Source: Umezawaea tangerina (GTDB lineage Bacteria > Actinomycetota > Actinomycetes > Mycobacteriales > Pseudonocardiaceae). Taken from it: a stretch of 64,000 nucleotides of DNA. Where the stretch lies: NCBI RefSeq assembly GCF_003002815.1, contig NZ_PVTF01000004.1, forward strand, positions 124,001 through 188,000. Direction: 5' to 3'. The position numbers and the translations under genes are program-made. The stretch's first letter is position 1. Each line of letters begins with the position of its first letter. The notes under the pieces are model-generated. The model worked only from the letters and a program-made list of their open reading frames with translations. It had not been told where the DNA came from and ran no database searches. Of this stretch, positions 7,761 through 16,495 are shown piece by piece.

Positions 7761-9932
7761 TTACTTGATGCCGGCGGCGTCCATGCCTCGTAGTTCTTTT
7801 TTGAGGTCCTGGATTTCGTCGCGTAGGCGGCCTGCCAGTTCGAACTGGAGTTCGCGGGCGGCGTTCATCATCTGGTCGGTGAGTTGTTGGACGAGGTCGG
7901 CCAGTTCGGAGCGGGCCATGCCGGAGCGGTCCTTGTCGGCGAGGACGCCGGAGCTGCGGCCGGTGCCGCCTGGTTCGCCGGTGGAGCGTTTGCCGCGGGA
8001 GGCGTTGCGGCCGGAGCCGCCTACCTCGATGGCGTCCTCGGCTTCGGCGTAGACCTGTTCGAGGATGTCGGTGATCTTCTTGCGCAGCGGCTGCGGGTCG
8101 AGGCCGCGGTCGGTGTTGTAGGCGATCTGCTTGGTGCGCCTGCGGTTGGTCTCGTCGATGGCGTGGCGCATCGAGTCGGTGATGCGGTCGGCGTACATGT
8201 GGACCTGGCCGGAGACGTTGCGGGCTGCGCGGCCGATGGTCTGGATGAGGCTGGTGCCGGAGCGGAGGAAGCCCTCCTTGTCGGCGTCGAGGATGGCGAC
8301 GAGCGACACCTCGGGGAGGTCGAGGCCCTCGCGGAGCAGGTTGATGCCGATGAGGACGTCGTAGTCGCCGAGGCGCAGCTGGCGCAGCAGCTCGATGCGG
8401 CGCAGGGTGTCGACCTCGGAGTGCAGGTAGCGGACCCGGATGCCGAGCTCCAGCAGGTAGTCGGTGAGGTCCTCGGACATCTTCTTGGTCAACGTGGTGA
8501 CCAGGACGCGCTCGTCGCGCTCGGCCCGCGTGCGGATCTCGTGCACGAGGTCGTCGATCTGGCCCTCGGTGGGCTTGACGATGACCTCGGGGTCGATCAG
8601 GCCGGTCGGGCGGATGACCTGCTCGACGAACTCGCCGCCCGCCTGGCCCATCTCGTACGGGCCGGGGGTGGCCGAGAGGTACACGGTCTGGCCGATGCGG
8701 TCGGCGAACTCCTCCCAGGTGAGCGGGCGGTTGTCCAGCGCGCTGGGCAGGCGGAAGCCGTGCTCGACGAGGTTGCGCTTGCGGGACGCGTCGCCCTCGT
8801 ACATGCCGCCGATCTGCGGCACGGTCACGTGCGACTCGTCGACCACCAGCAGGAAGTCGTCCGGGAAGTAGTCGATCAGCGTCGCGGGCGCGGACCCGGC
8901 GGGCCGGTCGTCGATGTGCCGCGAGTAGTTCTCGATGCCGTTGCAGAACCCGACCTGGCGCATCATCTCGATGTCGTAGCTGGTCCGCATCCGCAGCCGC
9001 TGGGCCTCCAGGAGCTTGCCCTGGCGCTCCATCGTCGCGAGCGACTCCTCCAGCTCGCGCTCGATGTCGCCGATCGCGCGCTCCATCCGCTCCGGCCCCG
9101 CCACGTAGTGCGTGGCCGGGAAGATGCGCAGGCTGTCGACCTCGCGGATCACGTCGCCGGTCAACGGGTGCAGGTAGTACAGCCGGTCGACCTCGTCGCC
9201 GAAGAACTCGACCCGGATGGCCAGCTCCTCGTACGCCGGGATGATCTCCACCGTGTCGCCGCGCACCCGGAACGTGCCGCGGTTGAACGCGATGTCGTTG
9301 CGGGTGTACTGCACGTCGACCAGGGCGCGCAGCAGCAGGTCGCGCTCGATCTCCCCGCCGACCTTCAGGTCGATGGACCGGTCGAGGTAGGACTGCGGCG
9401 TGCCGAGGCCGTAGATGCACGACACGGACGCGACCACGATCACGTCGCGCCTGGTCAGCAGGCTCATCGTGGCCTTGTGGCGGAGCCGCTCGACGTCGTC
9501 GTTCACCGAGGAGTCCTTCTCGATGTACGTGTCCGTCTGCGGGATGTACGCCTCGGGCTGGTAGTAGTCGTAGTAGCTGACGAAGTACTCCACCGCGTTG
9601 TCCGGGAAGAACTCCTTCAGCTCGTTCGCCAGCTGCGCGGCGAGCGTCTTGTTCGGCGCCATCACGAGCGTGGGCCGCTGGACCTTCTCCACCAGCCACG
9701 CCGTGGTCGCCGACTTGCCCGTACCGGTGGCGCCGAGCAGCACCACGTCCTTCTCGCCACCGCGGATCCGGCGCTCCAGGTCGGCGATGGCGGCGGGCTG
9801 GTCGCCCGCGGGTTCGTAGTCGGCGACCATGCGGAACTGCCCGTCGGTGCGGGGGATGTCGCCGACGGGCCGGAACTGCGAGTGCGCCTTGGGGGTCGCG
9901 TCCTCAGCGGGGATCTCGGTAGGGAAAGCCAC
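7761..9932 (-). CDS. uvrB: UvrABC excinuclease subunit B
   Basis: 723-aa DNA helicase-like subunit of nucleotide excision repair. It receives damaged DNA from UvrA, verifies the lesion and recruits UvrC. Walker A (GATGTGKS) is near residue 65. The damage-probing beta-hairpin region [20 protein letters not shown] is at ~120-140, followed by helicase motifs such as DESH and a late QTIGRAARN. The C-terminal UVR coiled coil that contacts UvrC (~660-700, [24 protein letters not shown]) is intact. Full length for the family. It stands alone on the minus strand, with composite repeat copy A immediately downstream. Confidence 0.98.
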   Translation of the reverse strand: MAFPTEIPAEDATPKAHSQFRPVGDIPRTDGQFRMVADYEPAGDQPAAIADLERRIRGGEKDVVLLGATGTGKSATTAWLVEKVQRPTLVMAPNKTLAAQLANELKEFFPDNAVEYFVSYYDYYQPEAYIPQTDTYIEKDSSVNDDVERLRHKATMSLLTRRDVIVVASVSCIYGLGTPQSYLDRSIDLKVGGEIERDLLLRALVDVQYTRNDIAFNRGTFRVRGDTVEIIPAYEELAIRVEFFGDEVDRLYYLHPLTGDVIREVDSLRIFPATHYVAGPERMERAIGDIERELEESLATMERQGKLLEAQRLRMRTSYDIEMMRQVGFCNGIENYSRHIDDRPAGSAPATLIDYFPDDFLLVVDESHVTVPQIGGMYEGDASRKRNLVEHGFRLPSALDNRPLTWEEFADRIGQTVYLSATPGPYEMGQAGGEFVEQVIRPTGLIDPEVIVKPTEGQIDDLVHEIRTRAERDERVLVTTLTKKMSEDLTDYLLELGIRVRYLHSEVDTLRRIELLRQLRLGDYDVLIGINLLREGLDLPEVSLVAILDADKEGFLRSGTSLIQTIGRAARNVSGQVHMYADRITDSMRHAIDETNRRRTKQIAYNTDRGLDPQPLRKKITDILEQVYAEAEDAIEVGGSGRNASRGKRSTGEPGGTGRSSGVLADKDRSGMARSELADLVQQLTDQMMNAARELQFELAGRLRDEIQDLKKELRGMDAAGIK

Positions 9933-9989
9933 AGCACGAAGGTACGCCTGGGGTCCGACAATTTCAGATCGGCGCTGGTCAACCCCCGT

Positions 9990-11288
9990 TCACGAGCAGT
10001 CGCACCCGCAGCAGTCGCCGTCGCAGCAGCAGGCGTCGCCGCAGTCGCAGTCGCAGTCGTTGCACCAGCCGTCGCGCCACTTGCCGCTGAACGGGCCGGG
10101 GTGCGGGTCGCGGCAGCAGTACTGGCAGGTCCCGCACTGGTAGAACACCGCGAGGCAGCCCGCCAGCGCGTTGCGGCCGTGCGGCGGCCAGACCAGCTTC
10201 GGCCACGCCCACAGGAACCGGCCGGGCCCCGGCTCCTTGGGGTTCTTGCGGCCCTTCTTCGGCGACTGGGGCGGACCACCGGGCGGCGTGCCGCCACCGG
10301 GCGCACCAGCGGGCGGCACGGGCGGCGGGGCGTACTGGCCGTAGGTGTTGTCCTGGCCCGATCCGGGCTGGTGGGGCGGCGGGTACATGCCCGGCTCGGG
10401 CCGCCAGCCGGGCGGGGGCGGCGGCTGGTGGGAGTGCGGGTCGCCGAACGTGCGCGCGATCGCGGTCTTGAGCTCGTGCACGAACAGCAGGTGCACCAGC
10501 CGGTCGTCGGTGAACGTCGCCTCGCGCAGCGCGAGCTTGATGCCCAGCGCGGCGTCGTCGCACAGCCGCCGCGCCTCGACCAGGTCCGTGCCGGTGGCCG
10601 TCAACGGGTTCCAGGCACCGGACGCGCGGTCGGCCTCCAGGTCCTCCACGGCGTCCAGCAGGTGCGCGAGCCGCCCGAACAGCCTGCCGACCTCGCGCAG
10701 CGGGGCGACGTTGCCGGGGCGGCCCGCGAGCACGGCGGTCTGCGCGCACGCCTCGCCGGTCGCGGTCTCGGTGGGCTCGGTGACCAGCAGCACCGAGCTG
10801 CCCAGCCCGGCGGCCGCCTCCACCTCCTCCTGCCTGCGCACGGCCGCGACCAGCACGGACGTGTCGAACCCGAGGTCGGCTCCGGTCTCGGCGGCCTGGT
10901 CGGCCCAGCGCGCCGCGACCCGGCGGCCCACTCCCCTGGCGGCCCGGCGGGCGAACACTCCGTCGCCGTCCTCCACGTGGTCGCGCACCTTCGCCGAGGC
11001 CAGGACGAGCGACACCGTCGCGGCCAGCCGGGCTCCCCCGCCGTGCGCCACGTCGGCGGGCCGCATCCCCCGCAGCGCGCACGGGCCCGCGGCGCGGCGG
11101 CCGGTCCCGGCGGGCGACTGGGCCTCGACCATGGCCGAGATCGCCAGGCCGTCGTAGTTGGTCACGACCCGCGCGAACTGGCCGTGGTCGTCGCGCAGGG
11201 CGAGGCAGAGACCGCAGAGATGAGCCATCCACGCATCCCTCAGCTCGGGGCCGAGGCGGTTGCGACAAGGGCGAATGATGCCGAACAT
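9990..11288 (-). CDS. DUF5685 family protein with extreme Cys-rich tail
   Basis: 432-aa protein. The N-terminus MFGIIRPCRNRL and the HLCGLCLALRDDHG motif (CxxC) identify the actinobacterial DUF5685 family, whose role is unknown. Residues ~20-290 are helical. Residues ~295-365 are a Pro/Gly/Gln-rich linker. The last ~50 residues hold 15 cysteines in CxC, CCC and DCDCD patterns mixed with Asp and Gly, suggesting metal binding or heavy cross-linking. The start is close to a TAAGAT -10-like box (11295-11300) only 6 bp upstream of ATG, which would give a leaderless mRNA. Divergent from the DUF402 genes. Confidence 0.82.
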   Translation of the reverse strand: MFGIIRPCRNRLGPELRDAWMAHLCGLCLALRDDHGQFARVVTNYDGLAISAMVEAQSPAGTGRRAAGPCALRGMRPADVAHGGGARLAATVSLVLASAKVRDHVEDGDGVFARRAARGVGRRVAARWADQAAETGADLGFDTSVLVAAVRRQEEVEAAAGLGSSVLLVTEPTETATGEACAQTAVLAGRPGNVAPLREVGRLFGRLAHLLDAVEDLEADRASGAWNPLTATGTDLVEARRLCDDAALGIKLALREATFTDDRLVHLLFVHELKTAIARTFGDPHSHQPPPPPGWRPEPGMYPPPHQPGSGQDNTYGQYAPPPVPPAGAPGGGTPPGGPPQSPKKGRKNPKEPGPGRFLWAWPKLVWPPHGRNALAGCLAVFYQCGTCQYCCRDPHPGPFSGKWRDGWCNDCDCDCGDACCCDGDCCGCDCS

Positions 11289-11386
11289 GGGCGGATCTTA
11301 GACACCGGAATCAACCGAATGTAGCAATATCGGTAGGCCGTTGGACTCGGCAAGATAACGGGATGCGAACGCAGGAGGCCGCCCCC

Positions 11387-11902
11387 GTGGCGCACATCCA
11401 CCCACCCAAGATCGAGTACTTCGACCTGGACGCGAAGAGCAACACCGATCCCAAGGGCCACCTGCGCGGTGTCGAGGAGTACCGGACCTCGCCGAGCGGC
11501 CTCTACATGTTCCGCCCCGTCCCCGGCCACCCGCAGCTCTCGCACTTCGAGTCGTGGCTGCTGCCCGCGCACGGCCTGCGCGTCACCCGGCAGTCGTGGC
11601 ACCCCGGCCACGAACGGGACTACGACCTCTACGTGGACGTCGTCGAGATCACCTCCAGCGGCACGGTGTGGAAGACGATCGACCTCTACCTGGACCTGAT
11701 CGTGCGGACCGGGCACAGCGTGACGGTGCTCGACACCGACGAGCTGCTGACCGCGCTGGGCGCGGGCCTGGTGCAGCCGCCGCGCGCCCAGTGGGCGCTG
11801 GAGACCACCTACCGGGCGGTCACGGGGATCTCGGCGCACGGGTTCGACGCGGTCCGCTGGCTCGCCTCCCTGGGAACGGTCACGACCTGGCGACGGCGGT
11901 AG
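11387..11902 (+). CDS. DUF402 domain-containing protein (first of a tandem pair)
   Basis: About 171-aa DUF402 protein, a beta-barrel family related to FomD-type nucleotide or phosphate hydrolases. The core VTRQSWHPGHERDYDLYVDV and WKTIDLYLDLIV match the fold and carry the Asp/Glu residues used for metal in that family. I prefer GTG 11387 (HIHPPKIEYFDLD start) because GGAGG lies 8 bp upstream. ATG 11363 is the alternative and has an AT-rich box just before it. A second DUF402 gene follows 89 bp downstream on the same strand. Substrate unknown. Confidence 0.8.
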   Translation: MAHIHPPKIEYFDLDAKSNTDPKGHLRGVEEYRTSPSGLYMFRPVPGHPQLSHFESWLLPAHGLRVTRQSWHPGHERDYDLYVDVVEITSSGTVWKTIDLYLDLIVRTGHSVTVLDTDELLTALGAGLVQPPRAQWALETTYRAVTGISAHGFDAVRWLASLGTVTTWRRR

Positions 11903-11991
11903 TACGGAGAGTGGTACGAGCATCAATCCGTGATGTAACGAATCGACCCGGAGGGTTACCAAGCGCGCACGTAGGGCTACCCTCGGATCGC

Positions 11992-12510
11992 GTGGGAGCG
12001 GTCATCACACCTCAGCTGGTCGACACGGTCGACACCATAAGCGCTGTTCGCAGCTACTCCTCCGGGATGTCGCGGCACCTGACGACCTGCGAGGTCGAAC
12101 GGTGGGGACTCCGGATGGAATGCCCTACGCCGGAGGACCCGTTCTCCGACTCCGAGGTCACCTGGCTGATCCCGGACCTGGGCCTCCGCCTGACGCACCA
12201 CCGTCCGCGATCGCGCCACGCGCGCCGGACGCCGAGCGTCCTGACCGCGGTCCGCGTCGAGCGCGACGGCCGGTCGTGGCGCACCACCGACCTCCTGCTG
12301 GGCCTCGCGGTCCCCGGCGGCACCACCGCCCGGATCGTGCGCTCGGAGGAGTTCGCCGCCGCCGTCGCGGGGCGCGTGCTGCGCTCGGGCGACGCCGACC
12401 TGGCGCTGCGGACCGTGCACCGCACGCTGGAGGAGATCAGCCTGCACCGCCACGACATGACGGCGTGGCTGATGCACCGCGGCCTCTACGAGGTCTGGCC
12501 CCCGCTGTAG
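11992..12510 (+). CDS. DUF402-like protein (second of a tandem pair)
   Basis: 172-aa divergent paralogue of the preceding gene. Corresponding stretches are VTWLIPDLGLRLTHHRPR, WRTTDLLLGLAVP and the C-terminal LRTVHRTLEEISLHRHDMTAWLMHRG. The central metal-site residues are less well kept than in the first copy (DLLLG for DLYLD), so catalysis is doubtful. The GTG at 11992 follows a TACCCT -10-like box by 8 bp, which suggests a leaderless transcript; ATG 12067 is an alternative start. The 3' end overlaps coaE tail-to-tail by 25 bp. Confidence 0.7.
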   Translation: MGAVITPQLVDTVDTISAVRSYSSGMSRHLTTCEVERWGLRMECPTPEDPFSDSEVTWLIPDLGLRLTHHRPRSRHARRTPSVLTAVRVERDGRSWRTTDLLLGLAVPGGTTARIVRSEEFAAAVAGRVLRSGDADLALRTVHRTLEEISLHRHDMTAWLMHRGLYEVWPPL

Positions 12511-13661
12511 CCCATCCGCTCCGACGCGGCCGCCATCCAGGGCTCCTTGGCGTCCCCGTAGGCCAGCGCCGTGCCGTCCGAGGCGTGCTCGGCGGCCAGC
12601 CCGACCTTCAGCTCCTGGTAGTCCGCCACCTCGTCCGGGTTGGCCCGCAGCCAGTCCCGGAACCGCAGCGCCCACTCCCACCCCGGGCCGCCCTCCACCC
12701 GGACGTGCAGGTTGACCCTCCTGCGCGGGTCCGCGCCCACGTGCACCCGCTTCCGCCACAGCTCCGGGTCCGCGCCAGCCGGCTTCGGGGTGTCCTCGTA
12801 GGTACCGGTGAGCCGCGGGAACCCCGCGTCGCCCAGCCGTTCGGCCAGTTCGTCGGCCACCTCCAGCGACGGGACGCCCAGCTGGAAGTCGAGCACGTCC
12901 TTCGCCGCCAGCCCCGGCACGGCGGTCGACCCGATGTGCTCGACGGTCAGCCCGCCGGACGCCAGCGCGATCCGGTTGGCGACGCGCGCGGCCTGCACGG
13001 GCCACGTCCCGTCGTACGGCACGACCTTCGGGCCGCTCGGCGTGAACCGGCGGAGCCGGATGTTCGCCTCGTACGGGACCAGGCGGTCCGCCCACAGCTC
13101 GTCCACGGCCGCCAGGACCAGGTCCGGGGTGCCGGAGTTGTCCAGCCACACGTCGGCGACGGCCCTGCGCTGCTCGTCGCTCGCCTGTGAGGCGATGCGG
13201 TTGCGGGCGTCGGTCTCGGACATGCCGCGGGAGGTCGTCAGCCTGCGGACGCGCTCGTCCTGGTCGGCGTGGACGATGACGACGAGGTGGTAGGCGGGCG
13301 CGACGCCGTTCTCCACCAGCAGCGGGATGTCGTGGACGACGACCGCGTCGGGGGCGGCGGCGGCGATGAGCTCGGCGGTCCGGGCACCCACCTTGGGGTG
13401 GACGATCCCGTTGAGGATCTTGCGGGAGGCCTCGTCGGTGAAGACCTTGGCCGCCAGGGCCCCCCGGTTCAGCGCGCCGTGCTCGTCGAGGACGTCCTGC
13501 CCGAAGGCCTCGACGATCTGGGCCAGGCCCTCGGTGCCCGGCTCGACGACCTCCCTGGCGAGCTTGTCCGAGTCGATGAGCACGGCGCCGTGCTCGGCCA
13601 GCCTGCCGGCGACCGTGGACTTGCCTGACCCGATTCCTCCGGAGAGGCCCACGCGCAACAT
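12486..13661 (-). CDS. coaE: Dephospho-CoA kinase fused to a GrpB domain
   Basis: 391-aa bifunctional-looking protein. Residues 1-200 are dephospho-CoA kinase, the last step of CoA synthesis: P-loop LSGGIGSGKSTVA, DSDKLAREVV, and IVHPKVGARTAELI with VVVHDIPLLVENG. Residues ~210-390 form a GrpB/UPF0157 domain of the nucleotidyltransferase-like fold (VVPYDGTWPVQAARV, EHIGSTAVPGLAAKD, VNLHVRVEGG). This fusion is known in mycobacteria and other actinobacteria, where the C-terminal half is thought to help folding or activity. It lies between rpsA and uvrB as in Mycobacterium. Confidence 0.96.
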   Translation of the reverse strand: MLRVGLSGGIGSGKSTVAGRLAEHGAVLIDSDKLAREVVEPGTEGLAQIVEAFGQDVLDEHGALNRGALAAKVFTDEASRKILNGIVHPKVGARTAELIAAAAPDAVVVHDIPLLVENGVAPAYHLVVIVHADQDERVRRLTTSRGMSETDARNRIASQASDEQRRAVADVWLDNSGTPDLVLAAVDELWADRLVPYEANIRLRRFTPSGPKVVPYDGTWPVQAARVANRIALASGGLTVEHIGSTAVPGLAAKDVLDFQLGVPSLEVADELAERLGDAGFPRLTGTYEDTPKPAGADPELWRKRVHVGADPRRRVNLHVRVEGGPGWEWALRFRDWLRANPDEVADYQELKVGLAAEHASDGTALAYGDAKEPWMAAASERMGYSGGQTS

Positions 13662-13674
13662 GGGCGCCAGTCTT

Positions 13675-14292
13675 TCAGGAGATCTGCTGGGTCATGGACT
13701 GGGCGGCGAAACCCGCCAGCACCGGGGCGATCTTGTCGTCCGGGAGGACGCCGTTCTTGGCCCTGACCACGAAGGTGGACTTGCCGAGCGAACCGACGAC
13801 CAGGCGCTCCTGGGCGTTGGCGATCATGCTGGCCTTCTGCTTGCCGACGTCCACCTCGGAGACGGCGGCACCCTCGGAGCGCTCCGCGTCGACGCTCTCG
13901 GTGACCCTGCCCTTGGCGGTCGCCTCGTCGGCGTAGGTGGAGATGCCGACCACGACGACGGCGTCGGGGAGGGGCTTGGCGTCGGGGATGCCGTAGTAGC
14001 AGTCGATCTTGGCGGTGCGGCCGAGCGACGGCTCGGGGAGGCCGATGATCATGCGGGTGTCGCCGGGGAGGTCCTGGCCGATCCCCTGGGCGACCTGGGT
14101 GGTGGGGACGATCAGCTCGCAGTCGTCGGGAATGGGGCGGTCGGCCATGACGGGAGTGCGGGTGACCGAGGTGGGGATGACGATCTTGGGGATCTGGGGC
14201 GGGGGCGCGGCGGGCTTCTTGGGGGCGGCGCAGGCCAGCAAAGCCATGGCGCACATGGCTAGGAGGGCGGGGAAGTACCTGGCGACTGGCAT
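13675..14292 (-). CDS. Putative secreted lipoprotein, function unknown
   Basis: 205-aa protein with a short signal peptide ending in a lipobox (ALLACAAP; Cys near residue 21), so it should be lipid-anchored outside the membrane. A Pro/Lys-rich linker follows, then a globular domain of about 160 residues with two cysteines (DDCEL and DCYYG) that could form a disulfide. The layout resembles DUF3558-like actinobacterial lipoproteins, but I do not see a firm family match. It lies 13 bp upstream of coaE on the same strand and could share its transcript. Confidence 0.75.
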   Translation of the reverse strand: MPVARYFPALLAMCAMALLACAAPKKPAAPPPQIPKIVIPTSVTRTPVMADRPIPDDCELIVPTTQVAQGIGQDLPGDTRMIIGLPEPSLGRTAKIDCYYGIPDAKPLPDAVVVVGISTYADEATAKGRVTESVDAERSEGAAVSEVDVGKQKASMIANAQERLVVGSLGKSTFVVRAKNGVLPDDKIAPVLAGFAAQSMTQQIS

Positions 14293-14399
14293 AGGAGAAC
14301 GAACTTAGTGGGGGGAGGGGGTGGATCCAAGAGGCGCGGCGGGGTGGGGGTGGGTGGTGTTTGGGGTTGACCGGTTCGGGTGGGGGGTGACTGTTGGTG

Positions 14400-14740
14400 G
14401 TCGGGGGTGGGTGGGTTGGGGGGGACATGCCTCCAACCCGCTCGCCGAGTGTTCTATGCCCACCACACCTTGTCAAGACGATGGAGCTGTCTTGACAAGG
14501 TGTGGTGGGCATAGAGATGGCTTCGGATCGGGTTGCCGGGTGGATCTGGCTACGCCAGCATCAGGCTTCGCCTGACCAAGCATCGGGCTGCGCCCGACAA
14601 GGCATCCTCGCTGCGCGTCGGACAAAGCGGTGGGGCGCTCCGCGCCGGATGCGTGGTGGCGGGCTGCGCCCAGGTGGGATCAGGCTGCGCCTGAGGGGTT
14701 CTCGTTGCGCGGCGGGCAGGCGTGCCGTTGGTCTGATTGG
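14400..14740. repeat. Composite hairpin repeat, copy B
   Basis: Non-coding gap between the lipoprotein start and the rpsA terminator. A perfect 26-bp inverted repeat (14453-14478 / 14490-14515, loop CGATGGAGCTG) keeps the GTCAAGA/TCTTGAC inner stem, but its outer stem (GCCCACCACACC) differs from every other copy. The left flank also differs. From 14551 the hairpin chain follows: CTGGCTACGCCAG, CAGGCTTCGCCTG, CGGGCTGCGCCCG and CCTCGCTGCGCGTCGG, with linkers close to ACAAGGCAT. It ends in the shared GGCGGGCTGCGCCC block, plus one extra CAGGCTGCGCCTG hairpin. Upstream, 14293-14400 is G-rich with no gene. Confidence 0.82.
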
Positions 14741-14744
14741 AGCT

Positions 14745-14784
14745 GAAGAAGCCCCGCACCACTGGTGTGGTGCGGGGCTTCTTC
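14745..14784 (-). terminator. Intrinsic terminator of rpsA
   Basis: A perfect 18-bp stem (14745-14762 with 14767-14784) and a 4-nt loop lie 31 bp past the rpsA stop. The stem is GC-rich in its inner part (GCCCCGCACCAC) and the 3' arm ends in CTTCTTC on the transcript. It lacks a long U-tract, as is common in high-GC actinobacteria. Confidence 0.8.
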
Positions 14785-14814
14785 TAGGTGTTACCGGCTA
14801 GCGATCCGTGAGGA

Positions 14815-16305
14815 TCAGGCGCCACCCGAGAGCTTCTCGCGGAGGAGGGCGAGCTGCTCGTCGCTGGCGAGGGTGCCACCGGACTGGGCCGGGGCGCCGG
14901 TGCTGGACGCGGCGGCCGGGGCGTCGCCACCGGAGGAGTAGTTGGTCTCCCCAGCGGCCTCTTCCTCGGCGGCAGCGGCCTTCGCGACCTGCTTCATGTG
15001 GGCCTCGTAACGAGTGTGCGCCTCGGCGTACTGGCGCTCCCACTCCTCACGCTGCTTGTCGAAGCCGTCCTGCCACTCCTGGCTCTCGACGTCGAAGCCC
15101 TCGGGGTAGATGTAGTTGCCCTCGGCGTCGTACTCGGCGGCCATGCCGTACTGCGTCGGGTCGAACTCGGAGTCGACCGTGAAGCCCTCGTTCGCCTGCT
15201 TGAGCGAGAGGGAGATGCGGCGGCGGTCGAGGTCGATGTCGATGACCTTGACCATGACGTCGTCGCCGACCTGCACGACCTGCTCCGGGATCTCGACGTG
15301 GCGCTCGGCCAGCTCGGAGATGTGCACCAGGCCCTCGATGCCCTCGTCCACGCGGACGAACGCGCCGAACGGAACCAGCTTCGTGACCTTGCCGGGCACG
15401 ATCTGGCCGATGGCGTGGGTGCGGGCGAACTGGCGCCACGGGTCTTCCTGCGTCGCCTTGAGCGACAGCGACACGCGCTCGCGCTCCATGTCGACGTCGA
15501 GGACCTCGACGGTGACCTCCTGGCCGACCTCGACGACCTCGGAGGGGTGGTCGATGTGCTTCCAGGACAGCTCCGAGACGTGCACCAGGCCGTCGACGCC
15601 ACCCAGGTCCACGAAGGCACCGAAGTTGACGATCGAGGACACGACGCCCTTGCGGACCTGGCCCTTCTGCAGCTGGTTGAGGAACTCGCTGCGCACCTCG
15701 GACTGCGTCTGCTCGAGCCACGCGCGGCGGGACAGGACCACGTTGTTGCGGTTCTTGTCCAGCTCGATGATCTTGGCTTCGAGCTCGCGGCCGACGTAGG
15801 GCTGGAGGTCGCGCACGCGGCGCATCTCGACGAGCGACGCGGGGAGGAAGCCGCGCAGGCCGATGTCGAGGATCAGACCACCCTTGACCACCTCGATGAC
15901 GGTGCCCTTGACCGGCTCGTCCTTCTCCTTGAGCGCCTCGATGGTGCCCCACGCGCGCTCGTACTGGGCGCGCTTCTTGGAGAGGATCAGCCGACCTTCC
16001 TTGTCCTCCTTCTGGAGAACAAGGGCCTCGACCTCGTCGCCGACCTTGACAACGTCGTTGGGGTCGACGTCGTGCTTGATCGACAGCTCACGCGAGGGGA
16101 TGACGCCCTCGGTCTTGTAGCCGATGTCGAGCAGGACCTCGTCCCGGTCGACCTTGACGATCGTGCCCTCGACGATGTCGCCGTCGTTGAAGTACTTGAT
16201 CGTCTTGTCGATAGCGGCGAGGAAGTCCTCCTCCGTACCGATATCGTTGATCGCGACCTGCTTCGGCGCCTTGGCGACCGGGACAATGGTGGTGTCGGTG
16301 GACAT
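14815..16305 (-). CDS. rpsA: 30S ribosomal protein S1
   Basis: 496-aa S1 protein, which binds mRNA on the small subunit. Four S1 (OB-fold) repeats are visible: GDIVEGTIVKVDRDEVLLDIGYK (~35-105), GTVIEVVKGGLILDIGLRGFLP (~120-185), RKGVVSSIVNFGAFVDLGGVDGLVHVSEL (~205-275) and PGKVTKLVPFGAFVRVDEGIEGLVHISEL (~290-360). An acidic, Ala/Gly-rich tail of about 130 residues follows, with an actinobacterial YDAEGNYIYPEGFD stretch. I chose ATG 16305 (STDTTIVP start), which fits known S1 N-termini; the longer frame is spurious. The position next to coaE is conserved. Confidence 0.97.
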   Translation of the reverse strand: MSTDTTIVPVAKAPKQVAINDIGTEEDFLAAIDKTIKYFNDGDIVEGTIVKVDRDEVLLDIGYKTEGVIPSRELSIKHDVDPNDVVKVGDEVEALVLQKEDKEGRLILSKKRAQYERAWGTIEALKEKDEPVKGTVIEVVKGGLILDIGLRGFLPASLVEMRRVRDLQPYVGRELEAKIIELDKNRNNVVLSRRAWLEQTQSEVRSEFLNQLQKGQVRKGVVSSIVNFGAFVDLGGVDGLVHVSELSWKHIDHPSEVVEVGQEVTVEVLDVDMERERVSLSLKATQEDPWRQFARTHAIGQIVPGKVTKLVPFGAFVRVDEGIEGLVHISELAERHVEIPEQVVQVGDDVMVKVIDIDLDRRRISLSLKQANEGFTVDSEFDPTQYGMAAEYDAEGNYIYPEGFDVESQEWQDGFDKQREEWERQYAEAHTRYEAHMKQVAKAAAAEEEAAGETNYSSGGDAPAAASSTGAPAQSGGTLASDEQLALLREKLSGGA

Positions 16306-16439
16306 TAGGTAGGTGGCTCCGGTACGGATTGGGATTGGGTGGCCTGCAAAGTGCTTCGCGCGGCGGGCACACCCGACCTCCACAGGCCAGTTGTCGTGCT
16401 ACTGGATCATGGGCAGAGCTAACCCACTACGCAGGCGGT

Positions 16440-16469
16440 ATCGTACGCGGCTTCGCGACCAGCGGGCAA
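16440..16469 (-). promoter_or_regulatory. Candidate rpsA promoter
   Basis: On the minus strand, TTGCCC (-35) and TACGAT (-10) are separated by 18 bp, giving a leader of about 130 nt before rpsA. A long leader is plausible for a ribosomal protein gene. Prediction only. Confidence 0.35.
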
Positions 16470-16495
16470 ACCGGTACCCCCACGTTAGGAGCAGT

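Noticed and set aside
7884-11324. 1146-codon plus-strand frame over uvrB and the DUF5685 gene
   Set aside because: Antisense shadow; spans two real genes and has biased composition without domains.
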